Origin: an uncultured Acidobacteriota bacterium
GTDB lineage: Bacteria > Acidobacteriota > Terriglobia > Terriglobales > Acidobacteriaceae
Assembly: GCA_903832475.1 (NCBI GenBank)
Contig: CAILBQ010000039.1
Location: 1-15,050 of the forward strand
Reading direction: 5' to 3'
DNA: 15,050 nt
In this document: piece by piece, positions 6,125 to 13,716 of the stretch
Position numbering within the stretch: position 1 is the stretch's first letter
Layout: each line of letters starts with the position of its first letter
Position numbers and translations under genes: made by a program
Notes under the pieces: generated by a model
Database searches by the model: none
What the model was told of the DNA's origin: nothing
The model's input: the letters and a program-made list of their open reading frames with translations, nothing else

Positions 6125-6758
6125 ACGCTGGACGAATTTTCGAGCCGTGGCTCTTTCAATTGTGTGCCTGGCGGTAGGTATCGCAGGGGGATGGCTCTGG
6201 CGAGGCGGTCAGCAAGCGAAGATCACGCGCTTCGTGCACGCCGCTGATATTGCGACGCCTATGTCGATGGCCGGTTCAATTACGCCCGAGTCGCCGGGTC
6301 CCGGACAGTTAAAAGCGATGGCAGATGCGCAGGCGGCGCCGATGGTTTCGCAGCTTCGATCAGATCCTGGCAACCAGGCTCTGCTGGTCAGCGTAGGAAA
6401 TTTGTATTATGACGCGCAGCAATATTCAACTTCTGTCGAGTACTATGGGCGGGCTTTGAGGATCAATCCCTCGGATGCGGCAGTTCGCACGGACATGGCG
6501 ACGGCGTACTGGTACATGGGGAAGGCCGATACGGCTATCAGCGAGTTCAATAAAGCTCTCGCCTATGAGCCCACGAAGCCAAACACCTTGTTCAACCTTG
6601 GTTTGGTGAAGTGGCACGGGAAGAAAGACGCAGCCGGCGCGATTGCCGACTGGGACAAGCTGCTGGCGAGCAATCCCAACTACGAGGCAAGAGACAAGGT
6701 CGAGGCGATGATCGCCGAGGCAAAGAAGGGTCAGGGTTCTGCGGCTCGGTCGAATTAG
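6096..6758 (+). CDS. Membrane-anchored TPR protein, second of the pair
   Basis: The 220-residue product repeats the layout of its upstream neighbour: a short tail, a transmembrane segment at about 17-35 (AVALSIVCLAVGIAGGWLW), a linker, then TPRs at about 94-124, 128-158 and 163-194. Shared landmarks include QMADKQAAPLL versus AMADAQAAPMV, YYGKAVQVDPKN versus YYGRALRINPSD, and LFNLGIIRLHGK versus LFNLGLVKWHGK. These point to tandem duplication. The start at 6096 has GGAAGG 8 nt upstream; an in-frame GTG at 6075 is less likely. It overlaps the first TPR gene by 29 nt, so translation is probably coupled. Its stop overlaps the stop of the convergent SMP-30 gene. Function is inferred from context as for the first copy; the two may work as a heterodimer. 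Confidence 0.85.
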   Translation: MTETSHIQTERWTNFRAVALSIVCLAVGIAGGWLWRGGQQAKITRFVHAADIATPMSMAGSITPESPGPGQLKAMADAQAAPMVSQLRSDPGNQALLVSVGNLYYDAQQYSTSVEYYGRALRINPSDAAVRTDMATAYWYMGKADTAISEFNKALAYEPTKPNTLFNLGLVKWHGKKDAAGAIADWDKLLASNPNYEARDKVEAMIAEAKKGQGSAARSN

Positions 6759-7693
6759 CTCATCGGTTTTTGGGATTCGGAGTGCGGAGCACTCTCTTGG
6801 TGCGGAAATGCAACTCGAGAAAAAAATTCTGCGCGGCCAGAAATCTTGGATCGTATGCGAAAAAGAGCGCCGGCGAAAGGGCCATCTTGAGGGCGATCGT
6901 CTCCGCCAGCCGTGGTGATGTAGATGTCGCTGAGGTCGGGACCGGCGAAGGTAAGGCTGGTGACTTTTCGCGCAGGCACGCGAATCCTGCTCTCAATAGC
7001 GCCATTAAAATCGAATCGGACGATGCTTGAACCCTCCCAGAGGGCGGACCATAGATGCCCTTCTGCGTCCATGGTGGCTCCGTCAGGCAGCCCTTGCGAC
7101 TCTTCGATGGTTGCGAAGATGCGGCGATTGGCAATCGATCCATCGGCGGGGTCGTAATCGAAAACATAAATCTCATGAGCGAACGAATCGGTGTAGTAGA
7201 AGAGCCGATTGTCGCGCGAAAATGCCATGCCATTGGAGCATCCTACGTCCCTCAGCACGACATGGAGCGAGCCATCCAAATCCAGGCGATAAAGGGAGCC
7301 GTGGCCTTCGGGTGAAGACATGGTTCCGCAAAACACTCGACCGGCTGGATCGGCAATCACGTCGTTGAATCGGGAGGCACGTTCGCCGACAATCTCCGGA
7401 ACAATCTCCTCAAGGACGCCATCGCGATAGAGGGAGATTGTTCCTCGATCCATGAAGAGGAGCAGAGCGCCGTCGAGCTGAATCGTGAATCCGCCAACAG
7501 GGCGACCGCGGTAGAAACACTCGTGCTTTCCGTTCGCTGGATCGTAACGGTAAAGCTGACCGGCAGGGATATCGGTCCAGTACAAACGCTGCTCGAGGGG
7601 GTGCCAGAGCGGGTTTTCTCCGGTGATGCAGGCGTAGTCGGCGATCAGCTCTGGCTGAGGAGGGTTCTGCTCCGCAAAAGTTTTGTCTGGCAT
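6755..7693 (-). CDS. SMP-30/gluconolactonase/LRE family hydrolase
   Basis: The 312-residue protein is a six-bladed propeller of the SMP-30/gluconolactonase family, with the four metal-site residues in their usual motifs: E26 (GENPLW), N110 (RFND), N154 (CSNGMAFS) and D204 (LPDGATMD). Family enzymes open aldonolactones or related esters using a divalent metal, with the Asp as the likely catalytic base. No signal peptide is seen, so it should act in the cytoplasm. GAGG lies 9 nt before the ATG. It stands alone on its strand, convergent with the TPR pair, sharing a 4-nt overlap at the stops, with no terminator between them. The likely job is hydrolysis of a sugar lactone from aldose oxidation; the exact substrate is not visible. 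L-arabinolactonase-type activity is an alternative. Confidence 0.9.
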   Translation of the reverse strand: MPDKTFAEQNPPQPELIADYACITGENPLWHPLEQRLYWTDIPAGQLYRYDPANGKHECFYRGRPVGGFTIQLDGALLLFMDRGTISLYRDGVLEEIVPEIVGERASRFNDVIADPAGRVFCGTMSSPEGHGSLYRLDLDGSLHVVLRDVGCSNGMAFSRDNRLFYYTDSFAHEIYVFDYDPADGSIANRRIFATIEESQGLPDGATMDAEGHLWSALWEGSSIVRFDFNGAIESRIRVPARKVTSLTFAGPDLSDIYITTAGGDDRPQDGPFAGALFRIRSKISGRAEFFSRVAFPHQESAPHSESQKPMS

Positions 7694-7786
7694 GGTGTGA
7701 ATCCTCGTGAAACTGCAAGGCGACAGGGTTAGATCGTAAATGGCAGAACGGGCGATGACCCAGGAGATTTAGGTGGACAAAGCTGG

Positions 7787-7815
7787 CTGACATTTCGCCT
7801 TTTGTTCGCTATATT
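7787..7815 (+). promoter_or_regulatory. Sigma70-type promoter predicting a leaderless mRNA
   Basis: CTGACA (7787-7792), a 17-bp spacer, then TATATT (7810-7815): five of six matches at each hexamer with ideal spacing. The ATG of the zinc-ribbon gene starts 7 bp after the -10, where transcription itself should start, and no Shine-Dalgarno is present. The gene is therefore predicted to give a leaderless transcript. Confidence 0.6.
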
Positions 7816-7821
7816 GGTTCT

Positions 7822-8055
7822 ATGAGGAAGGCTCCGACAGCGCAGAAGCAATTCGTAGTTCTCTGCAAAGGATGTCGAAGAGATGTCCCCTGCGGTGTGT
7901 CGGAGTACCCTTCCGGACCGGTAGCGGTAAAGTGTTTTCTTTGTGGAGAGCAGCGGTACTATATCCACACCGAGATCGGCCTGGGCTTTCCCCATTATCT
8001 TGTCATGAAGAAGGTCCGCAAACGACGGGCAGCCATGAAAACCGATGTCGGCTGA
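7822..8055 (+). CDS. Small zinc-ribbon protein, conserved hypothetical
   Basis: The 77-residue product has two CxxC knuckles, C15-K-G-C18 and C38-F-L-C41, separated by 19 residues, plus a fifth Cys at 24. This is a zinc-ribbon spacing. The C-terminus is basic (MKKVRKRRAAMK), which may contact nucleic acid. I recall similar short proteins with a VVLCKGC start in Acidobacteriota, but no function for them. A good promoter ends directly at its ATG, which supports it being a real gene despite its size and lack of a ribosome site. It is convergent with trxC. Function unknown. Confidence 0.7.
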   Translation: MRKAPTAQKQFVVLCKGCRRDVPCGVSEYPSGPVAVKCFLCGEQRYYIHTEIGLGFPHYLVMKKVRKRRAAMKTDVG

Positions 8056-8091
8056 AGTCTGTTCAGTCCCGGAAAACCACGGACAACTGCA

Positions 8092-8107
8092 TGGTTTCGA
8101 AAAACCA
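8092..8107. terminator. Small stem-loop between convergent genes (weak terminator candidate)
   Basis: TGGTTT and AAACCA form a 6-bp stem closed by a 4-nt loop in the 73-bp gap between the convergent zinc-ribbon and trxC genes. A second, longer-loop inverted repeat (CTGCCG at 8115-8120, CGGCAG at 8137-8142) overlaps the end of trxC. Neither is followed by a clear U-tract, so terminator function is only possible. Confidence 0.25.
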
Positions 8108-8128
8108 GCTTCTACTGCCGCTTGTTCT

Positions 8129-8566
8129 TTACTTGCCGGCAGCGGAGTGAAGCCATTTCTCCATCTGCTCATGGCCAACCAAGCCTGGTTGCTGAAAGAC
8201 AGTTCGGCCGCCGGATAGCACCACAAAATTGGGGATGCTTTGCACGCGGAATCGCGCCGACAACTGGGGATGAGCCTCGGTGTCGACCTTCAGCACAAGG
8301 GCTTTGCCTGCCATGTCTGCGGCGGTTCGGGCGACTTCGGGCGCTGCGCTCCGGCAGGGGCCGCACCACGCAGCCCAGAAATCGACGAGGACCGGCACGG
8401 TGGCGTTCTGGACGATCTCGTCGAAGAGCGTTGTGTCAGCCTGTAACGGTTCGGCGAGTGGTGGAAGATCGGCCTTGCACGCGCCGCATCGTCCGCTGTC
8501 GCTGAGATGCCTGGCGGAGACCCGGTTTTTCTGTTGGCAATGTGCGCAAGTGCGGATGACTGGCAT
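8129..8566 (-). CDS. trxC: Thioredoxin 2 (zinc-binding N-terminus)
   Basis: The 145-residue protein carries the TrxC-specific N-terminal zinc site, C7-A-H-C10 and C27-G-A-C30, followed by a thioredoxin domain with the active site W67-C68-G-P-C71 and the cis-proline P112 (SIPN). Length and layout match thioredoxin 2 rather than thioredoxin 1. It reduces protein disulfides in the cytoplasm, and the zinc site is known to tune its redox potential. GAGG lies about 6 nt before the ATG. It begins 15 bp after the stop of the old yellow enzyme gene on the same strand, so the two probably form an operon linked to oxidative or electrophile stress. Confidence 0.95.
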   Translation of the reverse strand: MPVIRTCAHCQQKNRVSARHLSDSGRCGACKADLPPLAEPLQADTTLFDEIVQNATVPVLVDFWAAWCGPCRSAAPEVARTAADMAGKALVLKVDTEAHPQLSARFRVQSIPNFVVLSGGRTVFQQPGLVGHEQMEKWLHSAAGK

Positions 8567-8581
8567 GAATGACCTCGAATG

Positions 8582-9721
8582 CTATTTTCGTGTAAGTAGC
8601 GGCAAGGGCTCGCGTCGTTGGACTTTGCCCTTGGCGGCGCGCTCATATTGAACTGGCCAGGAAGCAGGCTTATGCAGGGCGTCTGCGGCGTGCAGGGGCC
8701 AGTATGGGTTGCGCAATAGCTCGCGAGCTAACAAAACGACATCTGCCTGGCCGGTTCGGATGATCTGATCGGCTTGTTCTGGAGCTGTGATCATGCCGAC
8801 GGCTCCGGTGGAGATACCCGCTTCTCTACGGATGCGTTCGGCAAAAGCTACCTGGTAGCCTGCGCCTACCGGGATCTGTTGTCGCGGGTCGTTGCCGCCC
8901 GAAGAGCAGTCAACCAGGTCGATCCCCTCGTCCTTCATGAGGCGGGCAAACCTGACCGAGTCGTCGACAGAAAGGCCCGGATTCGTAATCGAAGCGTCCA
9001 TCCAGTCGGTGACGGAGAGGCGCGTCCAGACGGGCAAATCCGACGGAAACGCTTCGCGAACGGCGCGGACTACCTCCAGCGGGAACCTTACCCGGTTTTC
9101 GAAGGTTCCGCCGTACTCATCGCTGCGTTGGTTGGAGAGCGGCGAGAGGAATTCGTGCAGCAAATATCCGTGAGCCGCATGAATTTCTACAAGGAGAAAG
9201 CCAGCTTCCGCGGCGCGTCTGGCCGCTGCGACAAAATCCACGATGACCTTGTCCATGCCGGCGCGATCGAGTGCTGAAGGGGTCGGGTAAGCATCGGCAA
9301 ATCGTACTGACGAAGGCGCAACGGTCTGCCAACCCCCTTCACTTTCTGGGATCTCTCTCACCGAAGCTGCCCATGGCAAAGCCATGCTAGCCTTGCGGCC
9401 GGCGTGTGCAAGCTGCATTGCAGGGACGGATCCGTGCTCCTTGATGAAAGCGGCCAGGCGGGCGAGGGGAGCGGCGTGGGCGTCTGACCAGATGCCAAGA
9501 TCGCCGCGCGTGATGCGGCCTTCCGGGCTTACGGCAGCGGCTTCCGTGAAGACTACCCCGGCTCCTCCCACCGCGCGGCTGCCGAGGTGGACAAACTGCC
9601 AGTCATTCGATATACCGTCGACATAGCTGTACTGGCACATGGGAGACATGGCGATGCGATTGGGAAAAGTGATGGAACGCTGCGTCAGCGGCGAGAAAAG
9701 ATGATCAGGATTCACGGCCAT
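8582..9721 (-). CDS. NADH:flavin oxidoreductase, old yellow enzyme (YqjM/XenA class)
   Basis: From the ATG at 9721 the protein has 379 residues and starts MAVNPDHLFSPLTQRSITFPNR, aligning with the start of YqjM (NamA). Longer frames back to 9805 add a non-homologous tail and would run into the divergent selO promoter region. Class-defining residues are visible: C29 and Y31 in SPMCQYS (flavin tuning), H181 and H184 with Y186 in EIHAAHGYLLHEFLSP (substrate carbonyl binding), GAVGMIT and RELLRNP (FMN phosphate region). The enzyme uses FMN and NAD(P)H to reduce activated C=C bonds in enals, enones and nitro compounds. An insert around residues 112-130 makes it longer than YqjM and closer to XenA-like members. 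It is followed by trxC. The natural substrate is unknown; detoxification of reactive electrophiles is usual for the family. Confidence 0.93.
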   Translation of the reverse strand: MAVNPDHLFSPLTQRSITFPNRIAMSPMCQYSYVDGISNDWQFVHLGSRAVGGAGVVFTEAAAVSPEGRITRGDLGIWSDAHAAPLARLAAFIKEHGSVPAMQLAHAGRKASMALPWAASVREIPESEGGWQTVAPSSVRFADAYPTPSALDRAGMDKVIVDFVAAARRAAEAGFLLVEIHAAHGYLLHEFLSPLSNQRSDEYGGTFENRVRFPLEVVRAVREAFPSDLPVWTRLSVTDWMDASITNPGLSVDDSVRFARLMKDEGIDLVDCSSGGNDPRQQIPVGAGYQVAFAERIRREAGISTGAVGMITAPEQADQIIRTGQADVVLLARELLRNPYWPLHAADALHKPASWPVQYERAAKGKVQRREPLPLLTRK

Positions 9722-9824
9722 ACAGATTGGATGTGCTGGACTGTAATAAGGTTCTTGGGACCGGACGGAAGAAACCGCCGCTGTGCCGGTAACCGTCGGA
9801 ACCAATTTACGAAATACTCATCCA

Positions 9825-11375
9825 ATGGCCATGGCTTCTTCGAATCTTCCCGCGAACCCGGTTGCTCAAATCAACGACGCAGAGACTCAGGCAGTTCGCT
9901 TTGGCTTTGAAAATACCTATGCTCGCCTCTCTGAGAGGTTTTTCAAACGAGTGGATCCTACGCCCGTCAGCGCGCCTCAACTGGTTAAAGTTAACCTTCG
10001 CTTGGCGCAGAGCCTCGGGCTGGATCCGGCGAGACTGGTGAGTCCGGAAGGGGTCGAGATATTGGCCGGCAATCGAATTGCCGAAGGATCTGAACCGCTG
10101 GCCATTGCGTACGCCGGCCATCAATTCGGGCATTTTGCGCCGCAACTCGGCGACGGCAGGGCAAACCTTCTGGGGGAAGTGAAGGGACGGGATGGAGTCC
10201 GGTATGACGTTCAACTGAAGGGCTCAGGGCCCACGCCGTATTCCAGGCGAGGTGACGGCCGAGCTGCCCTTGGCCCGGTCCTGCGTGAATACATCGTGAG
10301 CGAAGCCATGGCGGCGCTGGGGGTTCCCACCACCCGGGCCTTGGCTGCGGTGACCACCGGCGAACGAGTCTTCCGTGAAACCATTTTGCCGGGAGCGGTG
10401 CTGACGCGGGTCGCAGCCAGTCACCTGCGGGTTGGAACATTCCAGTATTTTGCCGCGCAGGGCGACACCGAGGCTTTGCGCGAATTGGCGGATTACGCAA
10501 TTGCCCGCCATTATCCAGAGGCCGCGATGTCAGGGCAGCCATATCGGGCCTTGCTGAACGGTGTTGTTGGCCGGCACGCGCGCCTTGTGGCGCAATGGCT
10601 GCTGCTCGGCTTCATCCATGGCGTGATGAACACGGACAATACGTCGATTTCCGGCGAAACGCTGGATTACGGGCCCTGCGCGTTTCTCGAGGCTTACGAT
10701 CCTGCGGCCGTCTTCAGCGCCATCGATCAGTCTGGCCGCTACGCGTATGGGAACCAGCCGCGCATCGCCCTTTGGAACCTGGCTCGCCTGGCGGAGGCCC
10801 TGCTGCCCCTTCTGCAGCATGAGAGCGGAAGCGAGGAAGGGGCAGTAGCATCTGCCAACGAGGCGCTCGCTGCGTTCGTGACGCAGTTTGAGGATGCGCA
10901 TGCGGCCGGCCTGCGACGTAAGATCGGCCTATTCAACGAGCAGGACGGCGACCGGGCTCTTGCGCAGAATCTTTTGGACCGCATGGCCGCCAATGGAGCC
11001 GATTTCACACTCACTTTTCGCCGGCTTTGCGATGCTGCGAGCAATCAGGGTGCCGACGACGCAGTCAGCCTTCTTTTCGCGGATCCCAGTGCGTATGCTG
11101 CGTGGGCGACGGAGTGGCGCCAACGGCTAGAAAAAGAATCGATCTCGCCGGTGGATCGGGCCGTTGTCATGCGAAACGTTAACCCGATCTACATACCGCG
11201 CAACCACCTGGTTGAGGCCGCATTGAGCGCTGCCGTTGAACGGGCTGACTTTCAGCCGTTCGAATCTTTATTGATTGTCCTTTCGAAGCCCTATGATGAT
11301 GAGCCCGGGTTCGAAGACTACGCCATCCCAGCCCGGCCAGAAGAACGCGTCACACAGACGTTTTGTGGAACCTGA
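9825..11375 (+). CDS. selO: Protein adenylyltransferase SelO (YdiU family pseudokinase)
   Basis: The 516-residue product matches SelO/YdiU throughout. It shows the N-terminal FENTYARL, the nucleotide-site region with K132 in LKGSGPTPYSRRGDGRA, the helix LREYIVSEAMAALGVPTTRAL, and the catalytic/metal region HGVMNTDN (265-272) and DYGP (281-284). A Cys lies near the C-terminus (FCGT), where eukaryotic homologues carry selenocysteine. SelO binds ATP in a flipped orientation and AMPylates Ser/Thr/Tyr of target proteins; in bacteria it has been linked to redox homeostasis through glutaredoxin-type targets. ATGs at 9825 and 9831 are possible starts, and a GTG at 9783 would add 14 residues. No Shine-Dalgarno is evident. 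It is divergent from the old yellow enzyme/trxC pair with about 100 bp between starts, which suits a shared redox theme. Confidence 0.95.
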   Translation: MAMASSNLPANPVAQINDAETQAVRFGFENTYARLSERFFKRVDPTPVSAPQLVKVNLRLAQSLGLDPARLVSPEGVEILAGNRIAEGSEPLAIAYAGHQFGHFAPQLGDGRANLLGEVKGRDGVRYDVQLKGSGPTPYSRRGDGRAALGPVLREYIVSEAMAALGVPTTRALAAVTTGERVFRETILPGAVLTRVAASHLRVGTFQYFAAQGDTEALRELADYAIARHYPEAAMSGQPYRALLNGVVGRHARLVAQWLLLGFIHGVMNTDNTSISGETLDYGPCAFLEAYDPAAVFSAIDQSGRYAYGNQPRIALWNLARLAEALLPLLQHESGSEEGAVASANEALAAFVTQFEDAHAAGLRRKIGLFNEQDGDRALAQNLLDRMAANGADFTLTFRRLCDAASNQGADDAVSLLFADPSAYAAWATEWRQRLEKESISPVDRAVVMRNVNPIYIPRNHLVEAALSAAVERADFQPFESLLIVLSKPYDDEPGFEDYAIPARPEERVTQTFCGT

Positions 11376-11620
11376 CCCGAAGCGTCAGTTTACGCGGGAC
11401 AGCGTTGGCATCGATTGCCGGCAATGCGGAGGCAGTTCGAAGCCATCCGTGACCGGGCGCACATGCACGTTACAGCCATTACGACGATCATCAGTCCACC
11501 GTTTTTCTCGCCAACGGCGCGGGGCGAAATGGGGACACATCTGGTCGAAACCGGCCTGAATCGGCGCTGTTTCACTACGAGGTTGCCACCCGACTCGGGA
11601 AAGTGATATTCAACTTGATC
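11376..11620. other. Intergenic region between selO and the Gfo/Idh cluster
   Basis: These 245 bp must hold the promoter of the oxidoreductase cluster, but I see no convincing -35/-10 pair. A 5-bp stem (CTGAC / GTCAG, 11372-11388) followed by only TTT overlaps the selO stop and is at best a weak terminator. Short open frames here have no recognisable features. No RNA gene was recognised. Confidence 0.5.
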
Positions 11621-13042
11621 ATGTCCAAATGGTCTAGAAAGCAAGACACTCCACGGATTCGTCTGCTCAATCGCCGCAATTTCTTGAAAGCTGCCGGTTC
11701 TGCTGCAATCCTTCCTGCCGTTTTGCCCGCTTTTGGGGCGCAAAGCTCGAAGACTTCTGCCAACAATACGATCAACCTGGGCGTGATCGGCATGGGGTGG
11801 CAGGGACCGGGCAATACCGAGGCTTTTCTGGCGCTGCCTGACTGCCAGGTAGTCGCGGCCTGTGACATCGATACGAATCACCTCAAGTCCGCGGTCAAGA
11901 TGGTGAACGACGCTTACGGGAACGAGGATTGCAAGGGCTATCATGATTTTCGCGAGTTGCTGGCCCGCGAAGATATCGATGCGGTGATGATTGCGGTGCC
12001 GGATCACTGGCATGAAATTGTTGCGACAGAAGCCGCGCGCCACAAGAAAGACATCTATGGAGAGAAACCTCTTGCCAAGACGATCGCTGAACAGCAGTCG
12101 ATTGTTCGCGCCGTCGAGCAGAACGGAATCATCTGGCAGATGGGTTCCTGGCAGCGATCGGTGCCGACGTTTCACAAGGCCGCGGAAATCGTCCGCAACG
12201 GCCTGATCGGCACGGTCACGCATGTAGAAGTCGGCCTGCCCGGGACCAACTCGGATTTCGACGATGTAGGCAAGCAGTCGCTGGCAAAGCTGGCGGCGCA
12301 GGGCGTGAATGTCCCGAGACTGGAAGAGATTGTGCCGGGGACAAAAGCATGGGATTTATTGGTGACCGAGCCACCTGCCGAATTGGATTACGAGACCTGG
12401 ATTGGTCCATCCAAGATGGAGCCCTATATCCGGGCGCGTTCGCATAAATCGTGGCGATGGAATTACAACACCGGCGGCGGAGAGTTGCTGGACTGGATTG
12501 GGCATCATTGCGATATCGCGCACTGGGGCTTAGGCTTTGATCTTGAGGGCCCGTCGGAAGCGGAAGGAAGCGGCGAACTGCCCCCTGCCAAAGCGGTATG
12601 GAACACTGCACCCAAATACCGTTTCGAACTGAAATACCCACGTGGCGTGACCATGACCATTGCAGGCGGTCATCCTGACATCAAAGCTGGGGTCAAGTGG
12701 ATCGGTACAGAAGGTTGGGTGTGGGTCGACCGTGAAGGCTTTGAAGCTTCGAATCCGGCATGGACGCAGGGAAAACACCTCCCGAGGGAACTTCGCAAGG
12801 TGAAGCTTTACACTTCTGCAAGCCATCAGCAAAACTTCCTGGATTGCATCAAGACGCGCCAGGCCACGGTGACGCCGGTGCAAGTGGGACACCACTCGGC
12901 GATACCTGGTCATCTCTGCCTGATCTCGATGCTCACTGGGAGAAAAATCCGGTGGGATGCCAAGGAAGAAACGATCCTCGGCGATCCCGAAGCCAGCAAG
13001 CTGCTGACCCGCGAATACCGCGGGCCGTGGAAGATGAGCTAG
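11621..13042 (+). CDS. Tat-exported Gfo/Idh/MocA family oxidoreductase
   Basis: From the ATG at 11621 (a GTG at 11603 is in frame) the 473-residue protein has a twin-arginine signal, N17-R-R-N-F-L-K23, followed by an Ala-rich hydrophobic stretch and a cleavage-like FGA-Q near 40. A Rossmann dinucleotide loop (GVIGMGWQGPG, 54-64) and the Gfo/Idh/MocA lysine motif E148-K149-P150 follow. The C-terminal domain contains D291-W-I-G-H-H-C-D298-I-A-H301, where the catalytic Asp/His of the family lie. Tat export fits folding with tightly bound NAD(P), as known for Zymomonas glucose-fructose oxidoreductase. The likely chemistry is oxidation/reduction of a sugar, polyol or glycoside; the substrate is not identifiable. 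It is followed after 104 bp by a DoxX-like gene and a second family member, probably one operon. Confidence 0.9.
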   Translation: MSKWSRKQDTPRIRLLNRRNFLKAAGSAAILPAVLPAFGAQSSKTSANNTINLGVIGMGWQGPGNTEAFLALPDCQVVAACDIDTNHLKSAVKMVNDAYGNEDCKGYHDFRELLAREDIDAVMIAVPDHWHEIVATEAARHKKDIYGEKPLAKTIAEQQSIVRAVEQNGIIWQMGSWQRSVPTFHKAAEIVRNGLIGTVTHVEVGLPGTNSDFDDVGKQSLAKLAAQGVNVPRLEEIVPGTKAWDLLVTEPPAELDYETWIGPSKMEPYIRARSHKSWRWNYNTGGGELLDWIGHHCDIAHWGLGFDLEGPSEAEGSGELPPAKAVWNTAPKYRFELKYPRGVTMTIAGGHPDIKAGVKWIGTEGWVWVDREGFEASNPAWTQGKHLPRELRKVKLYTSASHQQNFLDCIKTRQATVTPVQVGHHSAIPGHLCLISMLTGRKIRWDAKEETILGDPEASKLLTREYRGPWKMS

Positions 13043-13146
13043 CCAGCATCGAGCAGCAGTATTTGATCGCAGGCGTAGTGATCGACGAAGCTTTGTGAAA
13101 GTGTGCCCATCCAACCTGGCATCGACTTCAGAGGAACCGGGGAAAC

Positions 13147-13716
13147 ATGACGAATACAGCGGAAACAACGTTGCCAGCCAGTCGCGATGTCGGCCTCGGC
13201 GATACGGGTCCCAGGTTTCACTGGGACCATACCTTTGCCTACCTGGTGTTGCGGCTCTGGCTTGGCGTGCGTGCGCTATTCATCGGAATTGAAAAATTTA
13301 GTTCTTATAAGTCGGTGGCAGTGCCGCTGATCGATCCGACTACCGGTCAGCCGGATGCCAGTGGCGTGATGGTCAACGTCAACATCAAATCATATGCCCT
13401 GGCCAACTACGCGGGCGTCCCCGCTTCGCTGCGCGACAAGTTTGCACATGAGCCATTCGTCCCTAAGTTTGCACTGGTGGCTTTCGACAAGATGCTGGGG
13501 CCGGCTTTCATCCTCACCGGCGTCATGCTTCTGATCGGACTGGGCACACGTGTATCGCTTCTCGCGCAAGCCTTGATCTACATTGCGCTGACGGTCGGCT
13601 TAGTGCTGATCGACCAGCCCGATGGCGTAGCTTACCTCGGCATCCACATCGGCTTGGTAGCTGCGGCTTTGCTGCTTGCGCAGCACAACAGATTCACGGT
13701 TCTGAAGAAATGGTAA
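13147..13716 (+). CDS. DoxX-family four-helix inner-membrane protein
   Basis: The 189-residue product has predicted transmembrane helices at about 29-48, 108-132, 135-155 and 160-179. A roughly 55-residue polar loop between the first two includes NYAGVPASLRDKF. The pattern LRLWLGVRALFIGIEKF in helix 1 and GPAFILTGVMLLIGLGTR in helix 2 is typical of DoxX/DoxD-type proteins. The best-studied relatives belong to a thiosulfate:quinone oxidoreductase, but most family members have no assigned reaction. Its last codons overlap the start of the second Gfo/Idh/MocA gene (ATGGTAA), so translation is probably coupled. That placement suggests it is a membrane partner, perhaps passing electrons to quinone, for the exported oxidoreductases. 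The role is inferred; the family assignment is fairly safe. A G-rich stretch (GGGG) lies close to the ATG. Confidence 0.8.
   Translation: MTNTAETTLPASRDVGLGDTGPRFHWDHTFAYLVLRLWLGVRALFIGIEKFSSYKSVAVPLIDPTTGQPDASGVMVNVNIKSYALANYAGVPASLRDKFAHEPFVPKFALVAFDKMLGPAFILTGVMLLIGLGTRVSLLAQALIYIALTVGLVLIDQPDGVAYLGIHIGLVAAALLLAQHNRFTVLKKW

Noticed and set aside
7729..8226. 165-codon minus-strand frame across the zinc-ribbon gene
   Set aside because: It would overlap trxC and the well-supported zinc-ribbon gene and lacks any motif.
9722..9824. Divergent promoters between the old yellow enzyme and selO
   Set aside because: Promoters must be present, but no -35/-10 pair with acceptable spacing could be assigned on either strand.
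11372..11388. Intrinsic terminator after selO
   Set aside because: The stem is only 5 bp and is followed by three T residues; too weak to call.
11390..12223. 277-codon minus-strand frame opposite the first Gfo/Idh/MocA gene
   Set aside because: It is antisense to a clear family protein, rich in Arg/His/Ser as GC-rich shadow frames are, and has no recognisable domain.
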